From assembly GCF_902686445.1 (NCBI RefSeq), contig NC_062219.1:105649160-105713159 (forward strand): a stretch of DNA of 64,000 nucleotides. The letters run 5' to 3'. This DNA is from Sciurus carolinensis (Eukaryota; Chordata; Mammalia; Rodentia; Sciuridae). Position 1 is the stretch's first letter; the number at the start of each line of letters is the position of its first letter. The notes beneath the pieces were generated by a model that worked only from the letters and a program-made list of their open reading frames with translations, made no database searches and was not told the DNA's origin. A program made the translations under genes and the position numbers. Positions 33,496-46,599 of this stretch are shown here, in pieces.

Positions 33496-35974
33496 TTTTA
33501 ACAGCAAGCTAATTCTCTTTGTTTCAAGAAAAATTTAAGAGCGAAAATAACTTCCTGAGGCATCCTTCTCAGAAGGAGAAAATGGATTGGCAATTTCCAG
33601 AAATCAGGTTCGCAGGATCTTAAGACCATTACAAACTTCTGTGACATTCAGTACAGAGTTTCCTAAGAAAACAGAAAATTGTCAAGTTTCAGAGAATGCT
33701 CCTTTGCAGATGTGCTCTAGAAAGGAGGGTAGGTAAAGCTCTTGCTAAGTAACATTGTGCAGAGCCACATTGCTCAGCTCCTAAACTCCTGAGACCTTCT
33801 GTATCTCTTTCCTTTAGATTTAGATCCATGATTTTGGCAGTGAGGCTTGTTTCATGCAAGGTATGGCATACCCTATAAACACTGCTCTGGACTCCACAAG
33901 CTGGTGAAAAGACTACCAGAACGGTGTTTGGAATGGGAGGTTGTGGCTGTAACATGTTTGTCATAATAACTGTTCTATTAATGTACTAGTTATTGGCATA
34001 ATGTGAGTAAAAGACAGGGTAGAACAGGTGTATGTAAGTTAGGAAAATAATTTGAGAACAGATGAGCATTATCAGTGTACTAAAAAGCAATCACTAAGGC
34101 TTAATTCATGTCTATTAAATGTATAAAAAGATGAGCAAAAGCACTGAGATACTTACTCCTCCAAACTCTAAGAACATGAAATTAAGTTAGAAATCTTTAT
34201 TATGCAAACGTTAAACATGTATTCAAATTTAATTACTTTTTATAACTTCCTCTTATGAAATTGCTTCTGTGTTTTTCTGTTGTTTGGATTCATTTTTCAG
34301 TTAAATCAATATATGTGAATTTAAAAATATGTTTTAAATATTTCATTTTCTCTGTATATTTATATATACATGTAAATAAATCCACTAATGTTATTCAAAT
34401 ATGGATAGAAAACACAACAGTGTTTTGAACAGCTTTATAAGATGATATTTATTTTATCATTGTGTTATGTATAATGATGCTAAAATCCTGCAGTTCTAAG
34501 TCATTTTATATAAGTTGGAGATCACTGAATTAACTGCCAGGGAAGCTACTGTTCCTGAGTTCTGCTTTGCCTCAGAAATGTGTTGAAATAATGTAATAGT
34601 CACACAAAATGCTTGGAGTACACTTGTAGAATCTAGTCTGCTCCCTCTTGAAGGGGTTGCCACATTCACATAATAGATGTTAGGAAACCCAGCTCTGTCT
34701 TCTCTCCCAAGCTCCATCATATGCTTTTCAGATGTGTGCCAAGTCCTAGACATGTGTGCAAGATCCATGTTACAGTCACAAAGGTAAAATTGCTCAACAG
34801 AAATAAGTAAGAAGCTCCACAATCTCTGCTTTCCATAGGCAGAAGAATCTACAAGTAAATACACTTGCGTGTCTTAAGTCATATTACATGTTGTTCTTGA
34901 ACTAATGTCTGTTGCTGTCCTGGGAGGGAGAAAAGGTATGGAAAACTATCTTTAAGGATTTTGTATAATGGGAATTATCTGCCTGCTTGTGTTCCACTTA
35001 AGTAAGCAACTAACAATTTACTGTCAGTACATCCCCAGATTGGTCATAGGGAAGGGTTAGTTCACCTTGATGTACCCAATCTCTCAACATGCACACCTTG
35101 ATGCAGGTTTTAACTGTTTCTTTTTTTCAATTACAGTGGCAGTCCCTGATTCCCACTTTTCTCTTGAAATTCAGATCCTGGTTTCTACTTTTATCTGATT
35201 GTATTTCCAAATCTGGTACCTCAAATTCTCTCCTTCATTTAACTCCAGACTGCCAAATATGTGAAAGCAGTTCTGGCTCTTGGTCTGACCTCCAGTATTA
35301 TATACTTTGTGCCTTGGAAAGCTAATGGTAACTCTTTTTCATTCATGTTTCAGTTGTCCTGAAATGTTGGTAGGGGGATCTGGTCCTAACAGTGGCAGCA
35401 AGATGGTGAATACCTTCATTATTCTTCAGTTAACTAAAGTTGAAGGTTATAGCTGGTTTCTGCCTAAGTTAACCATAAGTGAGTACAATTTGACAGAATG
35501 AATATTAATTTCTGCCTGGACTACACAGTTCAGTGTGATTTGAAGACCATGCTATTTTTTTCCTATCTGTTTGAAAATTATCAACTCTGGCATGATTTTT
35601 ACAAGCCTGCTTTGATGATGATAGGTATCATTTTAAAAAGGACTATCTCTACCTGAATCACCTGAGGAACATGGTTCCAGACTTAAGTAGATTCTTTCCG
35701 TTCGCCCACTTTGTCTTCTAATAGAAGTGGTGGCGTGGTGTGTTTCCCGTATAGACAATCTCCTCTTCCAGCAATCTTCTGAGCACTTGGAGTGGAAACC
35801 CCTAGAGAAGCAGGAGAGAGACTCAGTACTCACCCTGTGCTCCTGCCATATCTCCTTTTCTCTGCCTATATGCATCGCTTGAATTGGTATCATCTAACTG
35901 CCATTTGGAGCTATTTCCCTGTTGGTAGACTAGCAAAAGAAAAATATCTTTCCTGGTCAAATGTGAGACTTTAG
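33496..35974. other. about 2.5 kb without recognised features
   Basis: Single-copy-looking DNA. Minus-strand frames of 91 codons (33689-33964), 122 codons (34496-34864) and 86 codons (35633-35893) show no domain. An AT-rich patch lies near 34320-34380. Confidence 0.45.
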
Positions 35975-36130
35975 ACTGGTGCAGTGTAATCACAGTTACT
36001 TGAGAAGCTGAGGCAGAAAGATTGCAAGTTCTTGCCCAGTCTCAGAAATTAGTGGGACTCCAAATAAAAATTAAAATTAAATAAATTTAAAAAGTGAGCC
36101 ATAGATATCACTCAATACAATACCTATAGA
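35975..36130 (+). mobile_element. degenerate B1 (B1-ID) SINE
   Basis: GTAATCACAGTTACTTGAGA, then AGCTGAGGCAGAAAGATTGC is B1. It is followed by an AT-rich linker and a decayed ID part (TGAGCCATAGATATCACTC). Confidence 0.65.
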
Positions 36131-37146
36131 AAAGAGAAGAAAATGGAAACCTTGGAACATCAGACTAAGCCTCTTCTCCCAACCCTATGATTAGGGCAGA
36201 AGTATTGACCCTTCTTTGGCAATTGCCCTTGCTCTACTCCTTTAATTTGACATCTATGACTTTTCTAAAGTGTTACTGTCTTGCGTAGAGCTCAGCCAAG
36301 GTAAGAGTTCTAGTCCTCTTACTCAGACAAGTCTATATGTTACTCATTGGAATTCCAAGGAACCAGGGCATGTGCCAGTATTTTTCTGTTCAATGTTAAT
36401 ATATATTTGAGTTCACAGAGCCAATGAACTACTTCCTATGTTCAACTTTCATTTTTTTTAACCCATTTCCTATTGTAATCATTCGAAGACCCTTCACAAT
36501 GCTTTACATCCTTAAAGAACTATTTGCATTTTCATCACAAATTCCAAAAATCTAAATGACTATTGTTTTGCCTCTTTCTATGTTGCAGCTATTAATGATA
36601 TGACTCAGGCTCAGGTTTCTCTTGATCACATTGATATACAACTCACAGCAATCAGAAAGAAAAACTTGCTTACTTTAATGAGCAAGGGAGTTTATTTCCT
36701 GTTGTATCTTGGAAAAAAATCAGTAAAATTAAAAACAAGAAGTGGGAAAAAGAGGTCGTATCTGTTAGGTGTAGGGAGCTTCCCTTTTTCTACCTACTTA
36801 GGGACTAATTGTGAAGTGGTGGAAAGTGATGTAGAGTTGGGATGTCAATATATTTTGGTGTAACTCTGCCATTACCTCTGTTACCTTAAGCTAAGCTATT
36901 GCATGGTGTCTGTTTTATTTTTAGGTGTAAGAATAATAAATTTTACATTTTAGAGACAACCTGAAAATGGTGAAATTGTTTTCAAAGTTGTGTACAATTT
37001 TGAGCTACGTCTGTTTCTGGAGTTTTGACATTTTCATCCAAAAGGTGGGGGAGGGGCCACCTTTATCTAAAAGGATAATGTCTGTCTTATAGAAAATTAA
37101 ATTTTAAAAGTGACATACATGTGACATATTATCAACAGATGGCAAG
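36131..37146. other. no recognised feature
   Basis: Mixed DNA. The 87-codon plus-strand frame at 36600-36863 has no recognisable domain. Confidence 0.45.
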
Positions 37147-37569
37147 TGTTATGGTTATGAGTGTCTTCCAAAAGTGCATGTGTGAGAAAATAAAAGAAGA
37201 TTCAAAGGTAAAACTATTAGATGATGAGAGTTGTAACCTAATCAGTGCATTAATCCACTTGAATGAATTACCTGAGGGGGCAACTATATAGGCAGGTGGG
37301 GTGTGACTGGAGGAGGTGGGTCATGGGGGCATACCTTTGAGGATATTTTGTCCCTGGTAAGGAGAAAGATCTCTCTGCTTCCCCATTGCCATGTTCTGAG
37401 CTTCTTTCCTCCTCCACAACCTCCTGTATGATGTTCGGCCTTATCCTGGACCTAGGGCAATGGAATCTGAGACCTCTAAAACCATAAGTGCCAAATAAAC
37501 TTTTCCTCCTCGAAATTGTCTTGCTCAGGTCTTTTGGTGGTCACAGCAATGAAAATGATGACTAAAACA
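37147..37569 (+). mobile_element. solo LTR, ERVL-MaLR-like
   Basis: TGTTATGGTTATGAGTGTCT start, GCAGGTGGGGTGTGACTGGA, GGAGGTGGGTCATGGGGGCA, a polyadenylation-type AATAAACTTTTCCTCC and the end GACTAAAACA. No clear 5-bp target duplication. Confidence 0.78.
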
Positions 37570-37577
37570 ACAAATAT

Positions 37578-37596
37578 TCATTTTTTTTTTTTTTAG
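37578..37596 (+). repeat. T-run
   Basis: A T homopolymer of about 16-18 bases just after the LTR. Confidence 0.8.
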
Positions 37597-38334
37597 GTCT
37601 GGAAGAGGTTCATCAGACAAAATACATGGTAGGAGGTGAGTAGATTAAGCAACCTGGGTTAAACACAGGTTGGTAATAAACACTTCATAACCCTTCTTTG
37701 TTTAGGTAGTTGCTAACCTAAACAAAAGCAGTTTAATCCCTACAAAACCTTTCTCAATTATGGATTTTTAACTGAAGTAGTAAACTTGATAAAATATTAA
37801 GATGTATATATATAAATATTTGTATATTTATATACAAATTAATTTTTGATATTAGTATATCAAATTAATCTATATGACCTTTTACTAAATAAATGTATTT
37901 TGACCTAATATTTGATAATATAATCTTTATATTCTGAATATACATATTATGTGACTCTGTCATAAGGTCAAGTGGAAGCATTTCAGTGATCAAGTTGAAA
38001 ATTCTCATCTTCTGGCATTTGGAAAGAACCATAATGAAAACTATGCTTTTTGAAGACACTGGTATATCTAGAATATTTAAAGGACATGCAAGTTTTCCAG
38101 GAATAAATAAAAGTTTAAAGGATATGGAAATGAATATTTCAAAATTAGGAAATATTATAATCAACTTAAGTTTATTTAAATTTCTTCAAAAAGGTAATTT
38201 AAGCCAACTAGTCAACTGCACATTACATTTTAAGTATAAGTACCTATAGCTTCTTAACATGGAATTTGGGTACCTTGTAATATCAAATAAAGGCCCTAAG
38301 GAACAGTTTAGAGCAAAGGAAGCACCTGTCTGTG
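37597..38334. other. AT-rich, no recognised feature
   Basis: Contains TATAAATA-rich patches near 37805-37860. Frames on both strands at 37865-38249 mirror each other and are not supported. Confidence 0.45.
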
Positions 38335-38388
38335 TGTATATATATACATACATATGATATATATGTATATATATATATATATATTTTA

Positions 38389-38421
<33 letters not shown>
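38335..38421 (+). repeat. (AT)n microsatellite
   Basis: Long TA runs with a few interruptions. Confidence 0.92.
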
Positions 38422-38424
<3 letters not shown>

Positions 38425-39639
38425 CTTAAAATATCCTTTAGGGAGGGTAGGTCAAATATTTTTAGCTGTTTTCCTTCCAACTCTATTGCATAAATATTTT
38501 TTAAAGTTTCTAAGTTTTCTTTATTAATTCTATTTAACCTTTTCATCACCAGAACAGACTTGGAGTGGCTCTCTCATTAGCATTAGATGCTTATTGATGA
38601 CTAGAAACACTCAAGTTTGCAAACTGTCACATCTTTAAGCACACTTTTCGTCATCTTCTTGGTTTTTTTTTTTTTTTTTTTTCTTTCTTGTATTAAACAA
38701 AATGCATCTCCTCCTAGTGGTAGCACAAGGGAAATCACAAGCTCACTGTATTACACCACTGTGACAGAATGTCATTTCGATTGCCTTATTAACCATATGA
38801 AAAAATATATCACAACAGTGAGAAAACTTCTCAGTTATCTATATCTTTCCCCTTAGGCTATTGTCATGAGCCACTGGCATACTAAAGAGAGTATACTAAT
38901 TCAGTTGTCAGCTGCCTCACCTATTAAAAAGGAAGAAAATACCAGCAAAAATATGAAACCCATAATAAGGGTGTTGAAGAGGTCTGGATTCCTGTGTCCA
39001 CCTGTAGTTCTGAATTAAACACTCAAAAATGTGCCATTTGAACTGTCAAAGACAATGCTGCTGTCACCTGCATCTGGCTTGGTAATGAAGCATTAGCTGT
39101 TGTGAAAATAGCTTCCTTTGGAAGATGAGACTGGACTCATGCTTGAAGTTTTCAAGTGATGTGTAAATATAATTTACCTCCCATTCTTTTTTTAAAAAAT
39201 GAGCAACTTGTGAGAAACTTATGAGAGTGTTTAGGTCTAGAAGTCAGATCAGCAGTCTTAGGGAAGATAAAAAGGAAACTACAGATTTTATGAGACCTAA
39301 ACCAGTATCAAGAATAGAAAATCTGAACTTCTTAGCTTTTGACCAGATTTATGGAAATACATGAAATTTCTAAAACTGATTTCTGGAATTCCTGACTGTC
39401 ATTTTAGGTGAATACTGAAGTGATTAAATGGTGTTTACAAATACACTATATCTAAAAATTACACACTATGGCAAGAAGGTGTATGACAGTTGATATTTTA
39501 AGCATATGTAAAATCTGCTTTTTCATAAACTGTTAAAGCCAAACCTATTTATACTAATGATGTTTAACCCTAGATGATATATATTGAAACATTATCTTAT
39601 ATGATAAAATATGACAAAAAGTGACATTATACTATAAAG
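38422..39639. other. no recognised feature except a T-run
   Basis: T homopolymer at about 38662-38681. The remainder is AT-rich single-copy-looking DNA. Confidence 0.45.
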
Positions 39640-39800
39640 AGCACTAGGGCATGCCAGACACTGCAGACGGTTTTGTAGTATGTTATCACTTTTAACTCAG
39701 ACAATAATAATGAGGTTAAACTCATATTAGCATAGCTGATCACTTACAGAGGGGTACTATTTGCCCAGAGTGTATGTTTCTCATGTGCAGTTATATACCT
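39640..39800 (-). mobile_element. probable MIR SINE
   Basis: CATGCCAGACACTGCAGACG, then TTATCACTTTTAACTCAGAC, AATAATGAGG and ACTTACAGAGGGGTACTATT follow the antisense MIR order loosely. Confidence 0.45.
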
Positions 39801-40920
39801 AGTAAGTATCAGCATCTTCATTTTTAAAGTTAGGAAAGACTTCAGAGTTCTAGGGCTTTTCTCTGAACCATAATGGGGAGTAAATCAGTATAAGGGGTGT
39901 TGACTTTGAATCCATGTAAAAAAATCAAACCCTAGCAAAGCAATAGTTAGAAGCTTCAATGCAGCCTTAAGACTCTCATGTTCTAATAAATATGCAAGAA
40001 ATATAAAACGTGGAATAGTGTTCAGTCATGCAATTACCTGATGAGGATTTTAACCTAGTTTGGCTCTAGAACCTTGACCTTAGTCACATACCATGCTAAC
40101 ACTTCATAAAATATACCGTCTCTCTCTCCATTGCTACTTTGAATTTTCTCTCCATTCTTAGTTGAAAATTAGCAAAAAGGAATGTGATTGGTCCAGCTTG
40201 TCAGAATCTAAATTTGTCACTGCAAACTTATGACCCTTGAGTTGGATGCACAACCCTCATCCAATCAGCTTGGCAGCTGAAAGGGCCTGTGTGTGGGCAG
40301 GTTTTCTTCAGAAGGGTTACAGACTGACAGGCACGTGAAATACTATGATGAACTTTATAAGAGAGGATGAAAAGTCTTAATGTTAATTCTTTGCTAGAAC
40401 AAAGACACTGAACCATTTAGAATGTCCATGTTTCCAAGTATGCTTTAGAAACTCACACTACAGTGCAACTCCTGGCATAATATGCATTCATTGATCCTCA
40501 TGGAGTAAATTATCTCTGCTGGACCCAGAAATCTAGAGCTCAGTGGTGATGGAACTGAAGACCCTCAGATCCAGAAAGCCACTAGAGGTATGGGACTCCA
40601 GATCAAATGGTTTCTGTTGCTGTGGTTTTCAATATTCCCACCAGGGGGCATTTTGCCTTCTCACATCCTGGTTTTAATAACTTAGGTCACAGAGCCAAGT
40701 CTCATTGGCATTTCTATTTATGTGGTTTTTGTGCTCCATCCAGTGCTGGTACAGCTATTCTGTGTCCCACTACTTATGTGTATCTTCACTTATGTTCTTT
40801 TGCTGTTCTAGTTCTTGATGTTTTGTTCCTGTGTTTGATTTGATTGGGACTATTTTATTAGTTACAGATCTGATCCTGACACATCCCAGTCCTAGTTTTA
40901 TTTTCTAAATATATTTAGAA
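39801..40920. other. no gene; one CTCF-like word
   Basis: Single-copy-looking DNA. The 78-codon frame at 40607-40843 is unsupported. Confidence 0.4.
40637..40650 (+). promoter_or_regulatory. possible CTCF site, forward
   Basis: CCCACCAGGGGGCA matches the strong core CCACCAGGGGGC. It is the best match to that consensus seen in the window. Confidence 0.45.
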
Positions 40921-40934
40921 AAAAAAAATATATA

Positions 40935-40976
<42 letters not shown>
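40921..40976 (+). repeat. (AT)n microsatellite
   Basis: An A-run followed by TA repeats with one TTTTA break. Confidence 0.92.
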
Positions 40977-41111
40977 CATGTGAGATGATCCACAGCTGCC
41001 TCAAAGAGTAATATGAATGTCATTATTATTGCAATAATAATTTATGCTAATGTATTATTATTTGCAAGGCTAAGGTCATTTAAACCATCCCATTGTCATA
41101 CCCAGTGGCAA

Positions 41112-41280
41112 GTCTAAGCCACTGATTCTCATAGTTTAATGCTGGACCAACCAGCATCATTAGAATTACCTGAGAATTTTGAATCAGAAGAAACTCAGGT
41201 GGGACCTGGCGTTTTGTGTTGTAAGTAGCCCTACAGGTGATCCTGACACATGATCAGGTTGAAGAACCACTGGTCTAGTC
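41112..41280 (-). mobile_element. MER5-like hAT-Charlie DNA transposon
   Basis: Element at 41120-41272 with terminal inverted repeats CACTGATTCTCAT and TTGAAGAACCACTG, close to the CAGTGGTTCTCAA end of MER5. Internal words CAGCATCATTAGAATTACCT and CTACAGGTGATCCTGACACA fit MER5. Flanking GTCTAAGC and GTCTAGTC may be a decayed 8-bp target duplication. Non-autonomous, with no coding capacity. Confidence 0.8.
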
Positions 41281-42123
41281 TGACTGAGGAGACAGTTACC
41301 TTCCTTCCTAGAACTCAGTCATAACAGTTTTCTTTGGCTACAAGTTTGCTTCTACCTAATAAAATTCAAGTGTGAGTGGAAAGGTTTAGGTCATAACATC
41401 ATGTCTCATTGGTATTTCTGTTTACTCAGTTTTGTATGCTTTATAAAAAAAAAAAGCAAAGATAGCATAACACTTCTATTTTCTATTACTTTTGTAATCC
41501 TTCTGAAGGTAGTTAAGAAATTGAACTACTAGCAGTAATTTAGAATTTTGTGTAATTTTCTTTCTTCTGTCATAACAGTTTTGAAAATAATTTGAAAAAA
41601 AATCACTTGAAAGAAAGTATAATACGAAACAGTCATGCATCTTTTATTTCAATGAAATCTCTTATATTGCATTGATGATTTAAGCACGATCTCTTTCCAA
41701 AATAGAAACATAACACATGGAATATTATAATAAATTAAAATTTATTTAAATTTATATCTATTTCTATAGTGAAAGCAATATGTAATTTTACTGAATAAAA
41801 TCTCCAGAGAACTACTGAAGATTAGTAAAACAAAACTACTGATACTATTTCTGTGAGATATTATAGGCTAGCAGTATCTAATGAGCACAACTAAGTTTAG
41901 CTACTGTTTTATTTACATTCAAGGACTTCAGTTTAGCATGACTAACAGCTCAAATTGTGGAAATGAGTTGGTGGAAAATGAAACATCATGTATTAGTAAG
42001 GTTTAACATAAACAATGTTGGCCTAGAGTTCTAATAGTTGAAGTATCTGCAGGCAGAATGCTAGAACAGAAAGCCCAGAGCACAGAGATGTAGGGAGCAG
42101 GCTTTTTAGTAGCTCTGCTCATA
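41281..42123. other. no recognised feature
   Basis: AT-rich DNA with short A-runs. Confidence 0.45.
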
Positions 42124-42212
42124 ATTCCACATGTGAGCTAGAGAAAATTCCACATGTGAGCTTGGGAAAATGCCACATGTGAGCTAGAGAAAATTCCACA
42201 TGAGCTTGGGGA
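42124..42212 (+). repeat. 23-bp minisatellite, four units in A-B-A-B order
   Basis: Units at 42124-42146, 42147-42169, 42170-42192 and 42193-42212. All share CCACATGTGAGCT (the last has lost 3 bases). Units 1 and 3 continue AGAGAAA and units 2 and 4 continue TGGG, so the array arose by duplicating a 46-bp dimer. Confidence 0.9.
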
Positions 42213-43734
42213 ACTCAGTCGAGTCTGTGGACCTCACCTAAGCCTTCTAAAATGAAGAGTTGGATTAAATGATTTTGAAATGATTTTCTAGGCCAATAAT
42301 TCTATTAATAACTACTATTTAATCTTTGGAAGAAACTGACAACTTATGCAATGGACAACTAAGGCTCCAAGAAATTAAACAACTCCCCAAGGTTATATAG
42401 TCAGGAGAAAAAAAAAACAGAAATGGGATGCAAATTAAAACAAAAAGTATTTGACCCCATGAGCAGCCCATTTAACTCATTTATGACTTAGGTTTATGTT
42501 TTTCTTCTCACATTTGAATGAAAGTACCATCAACTCTACAAAAATGTGCATTCTACAATAAAGCCACACTTGGTGAACCTGGACTTAAGATGCTGAGAAA
42601 ATTGCACACCCTACATATTTATTTTAATATCTGATTACTCAGAACATTTAAGCAAAGTCATATGATGCATTTTGAATTAATAGAAGCTATATTTGAGTTA
42701 TTGGTTCTTATATTTTGTTTTGCTCTTTATGAGTACACATAATCAAGAAGTTATTATTTCAATGTCCTATTATTAAATATATGAAATATGCATTTCCCCA
42801 TTTCTATTACTATTTTTGATCTTGATGCTTATTGAATAATTCTTTAGATAATTTTTTAAGGCAGCAGCACACTAATACAGGAGGATGAGTCATTTGTGCA
42901 ACTTTCTGCAAATCTCATTTGGGTTTTCTATCCAAGGTTTAATGCATGATATTTTTGTCACCGAATTTTGTAGCAGAAATAAGAACTTCAAATACCTGCA
43001 AGAAACCAGGCTTTAAACTAGACCTACAAGTGAATGTTTGGAAAGAAGAGGAGTTTTCATAAGTTATTTTTTTCTTATCTAATCACCTTTGGTATTTTTA
43101 TTTCCTCGTTTTGCTCAACTACTTTCTCACATGGCTGTTGGAAAATTTCCATCCCTTCTATAAAATATAAACTGGCCTCATTAATCCCAATCATTTTTCA
43201 TGCATGAAAAGTTTTGGATAAGTACCTTGCTTCAACTCCTTGGTACCTACTGATGACCTAGAAGATGATGAAACAAATCATATAAATATATATATAAACA
43301 CAAGCATGCACATACACACTCACACACACAGTTTCTCCAGATCTTTCTTTTCATATATCCAAGTGAATTCTGACTTCTTATAGAACATTACAAAGCACAA
43401 AACTTAAGGGCAGCATTTTCTTTAGGTTGAAGCTTGTTTTAAACTTTTATAATGTAAGAGGAATTAATTTTTCCTATGTGTTCAAATAAGGCTAAAGCTT
43501 CTAGACACATTAATGTAAGTGGAGAACACTCCACTCAGGAGATAGATGGTAACTCTTACTGTAAAACTTGAGCCTAAACTAGAATAAAAGTTATTTATAT
43601 TTCCTTTTCCCCCCTAATGTTCATGTTGTGTAACTCTAATTTTTTTAAAGGATTTTTAAATTTATTTTGTTCTCTTCCAACACACTATTTAAAATAATCA
43701 GTTATTTCCATCAGAAACTTGTTAAGGGAAGGGA
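42213..43734. other. no gene; AC-rich patch
   Basis: AT-rich DNA with an imperfect TA/AC run at about 43283-43331. No recognised transposon. Confidence 0.45.
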
Positions 43735-43962
43735 AGGGGTATGGGTTAGGAATGATAGTAGAGTGAAACAGACATTACTACCTTATGTACAAATATGACT
43801 GCATGAACAATGTGATCCTACAACATATACAATCAGAAAAAAGGAGAGATTACACTCCATTTATGTATGATCTATCAAAATGTATAAATGCATTCTATTG
43901 TCATGTATAACTAATTAGAACAAATTAAAAAATTTAAAAAAGAAACATTAAAAATCACTGTG
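43735..43962 (+). mobile_element. L1 distal 3' UTR fragment
   Basis: GGGAAGGGGTATGGGTTAGG, then ACATTACTACCTTATGTACA, CTCCATTTATGTATGATC and TGTCATGTATAACTAATTAG, followed by an A-rich tail. It aligns to the 3' UTR of the 23.2 kb L1 but extends about 40 bases farther. Confidence 0.75.
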
Positions 43963-45682
43963 GCTTTTTAAAAGTGAGTCATCTTAGGACAGGCTGATGG
44001 AAACTTTGCCTAACATTCAACATAAGCTGAGTTTTTAAATTTATGAGCATTATATTCTTATTGTAATATCAAAAGGAAATTATACATAGACATATTTTTG
44101 AGTTCCATGGGTACCTCATAGTTAGCTTTTTCCAGAAACTGAAGGGAGGGTAAGAGGTGATGTGGGTGGGGGATCTCATATGATGTGAGAGGATAACATG
44201 AACTTTGCCAATTCATCAGTATCTTTAGCCCTTTCTAATTTCTGTGGTTGAGGAGGAAAACCCCCAAAAGAAGGAAAAAGCAGTGAAAACAAAAATAAAA
44301 GACAGAGGAAAGAAGTGGTTTATTGTCTCGAGGAAAACAACTGGAGAAACACCTTTCCACAGCAATTTATTCTGTGTGGTAAGGTGGTGAGGGACACATA
44401 AAATTAGTCTTTTCTAACTAGTACTAGTTCCCCTAAAGCAAAAGTGAGTCTGGCACCAGAACTCACTTATGCTATCAACAGTGGTGAATACCCAACAGGA
44501 CTGTCACTCACCTGGGTCACACGGCCAAGTACAGCAAACGATGGAGAGTTTCTACAAGGTGACCAAACCTCACACTTTGTCTTGGGCAATTTCAGGTTAA
44601 AACTTTTCCTGTGTAATAGATTACAATCCCTTTCTATTCTCAAAATTGCACTAGTTTCAGGAATATTATATGATCACTTTAACATTACAGTTTTAGTTAA
44701 AATTCTACTTTGCCCATCTTGTCTTTTTAAACCTAAATTTGTTTGATTCAAACAAACTTATTTAGCTATTTTTTTTTTCTATACTCAGCACATGTACAAA
44801 AGAATTTGATTTACAAGACAGCAAATCTCCATCTATGGCATTTTATTCAAACCAAGTGAAAAGTTACTTCCCATGTGATGAATAAAAAACAGGCCCTAAC
44901 GAGAAAGAGAGTAACGCACTCTTGGAAAGTGCATGGTCAAATTATAAAGAAAAATAGTTTGAGGCTAGATGAACCAGGGGAGAGCAGACACATTTTTAGA
45001 CATGTCACAACATTTACAGTGATTTTGGGTGAAAAGAGCACTAAATTCCAATAGACTGAGAAAATTTGCAGCACAGCCGGCCTAGGGGAGAAAAAAATCT
45101 GTCTTCCACCAAAATCTTGAAAACTTCTGTTGTAAAAATCTTGAAATGTGAAGATGCTGTATGTTTTCTTTAGAATTCTGCATTTGTTCTTTCGTTACTT
45201 TAGCATTTTCAAATAAGTATTTAATCTTCTGAGAGATCTCTGAGAGTAGTGCAAGTTTATAGAGGTGTCTTCAATAATCCTCCAGGCTATGGAGAGTGAA
45301 TATGGGGACTGGTTTCAGTCTTGCTAAGTGGAGGTATGGTTAAGGTAAGGAGGGCCACAGGAGAAGCACCCTGTTCTCAGTTACTGCCTCCCTTCTGACT
45401 TTCTCAGTGTCCTTCTTCATAATTAAATGTTCTACCTCAGGTCATTTCTGCTATATAATTCTTTCATTTTCTTTTTCTTAAAATGGTATGTGCTTAGTTC
45501 TTTGCCTCAAAACTCTGCTCCTACTCAGCTTCAGGCATGACTACAATGTCTTGACATGGTGCTGGAGAGTAATCATGCCAGAGATGGGCATAGGTAAACA
45601 AGGCAGGTCAAATTTAGAAGGAAAAGAAAGTTTCTTTCAGTGGGATTCTCCTGTTCTCCGCTTGATTTTCTTTCTTATTTTC
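43963..45682. other. no recognised feature
   Basis: Single-copy-looking DNA. Frames at 44444-44746 and 45488-45835 have no domain, and the second runs into a SINE fragment. Confidence 0.45.
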
Positions 45683-45762
45683 GTGATGCTTAAGATTGAA
45701 TCCAGGGCCCCCTGCATACTAGATAAGTTCAGTACCACTTTGCTAAACCCACATCCCCTCTT
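45683..45762 (-). mobile_element. ID-type SINE fragment
   Basis: AAGATTGAATCCAGGGCCCC, then CTGCATACTAGATAAGTTCA, GTACCACTTTGCTAAACC and CACATCCC, the antisense order of an ID unit. Confidence 0.6.
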
Positions 45763-45791
45763 TTCCCTCATTTTAAAGTCCAATCATTTTG

Positions 45792-45828
45792 GTATGCATG
45801 CACACGCGTGTGTGCACGCACACACACA
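45792..45828 (+). repeat. alternating purine-pyrimidine run (CA/CG), Z-DNA prone
   Basis: Strictly alternating purine and pyrimidine over 37 bases including CACACGCGTGTG. Confidence 0.85.
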
Positions 45829-46599
45829 GCCATAACTGTATGAAGATGAATGCACCCAAATATACTAAATGCATATCACATTTAGTGGCTATAATGTTTA
45901 TGAGTTGTTGCCCCCTACAAGGGTCAACTACAGTATTTTGGCCCATTACCATTTTTTTCTATTTATTCTTCTTTAATCTCAGGATAGCATCACATCCCTA
46001 GTAATGAAAAGGAAGAATGATCAGATTTCTATATTGCGCCAGCTCTTTATTTTGTTGGCTAATACTTGTGTTCTATCAGGTTATAAGTTACAAAAATATC
46101 TGCCTGCATCTTTTGGGTGCTTAGAAAGACCAGGAGTGACCTGGTGGACTGCCCTCCCCTATCTGTTTTGTTCATAAAACATAGGGTGGCTTTATAAACA
46201 ATGATATTTTCTTCATGAGCTATCACTTTAAAAAATTAACAAACTTTCATTAGTAAACCATTAGACCCTATTAATGATAGTTCCAAATTCACAGTCCCTT
46301 GGTGAAGAAATTCAGGACTATTGGAAGCTTAAGCCTATTCAAATATGGCTCTGTGCAGAACCAGTCTTCTCTAAATGTCTGTGGAATATCCTTTCTACTT
46401 CCAGCTACTCATGACTAGAGTGGATGCCTGCATTTAGAGACATATTCACAAGTGGCAAACCTTTTTTCATTTGCATATTCTTACTTATCAATAAGACATT
46501 AACAATCACTTAGATTTGTACGTTTTTATCATGGTTTATAAAAATGTTCATGTGCATTTGCTCATTTACATACTTTCAAAGAAATTTTTCTGATATCGC
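45829..46599. other. no recognised feature
   Basis: A weak reverse CTCF-like word TTGCCCCCTACAAGG lies near 45908. Nothing else recognised. Confidence 0.4.

Noticed and set aside
34496..34864. 122-codon minus-strand frame
   Set aside because: No recognisable domain or splice-site pair. Frames of this length are expected by chance in 64 kb scanned in six frames.
42124..42212. CRISPR-like repeat array
   Set aside because: Units are contiguous with no spacers. It is a minisatellite in a mammalian genome.
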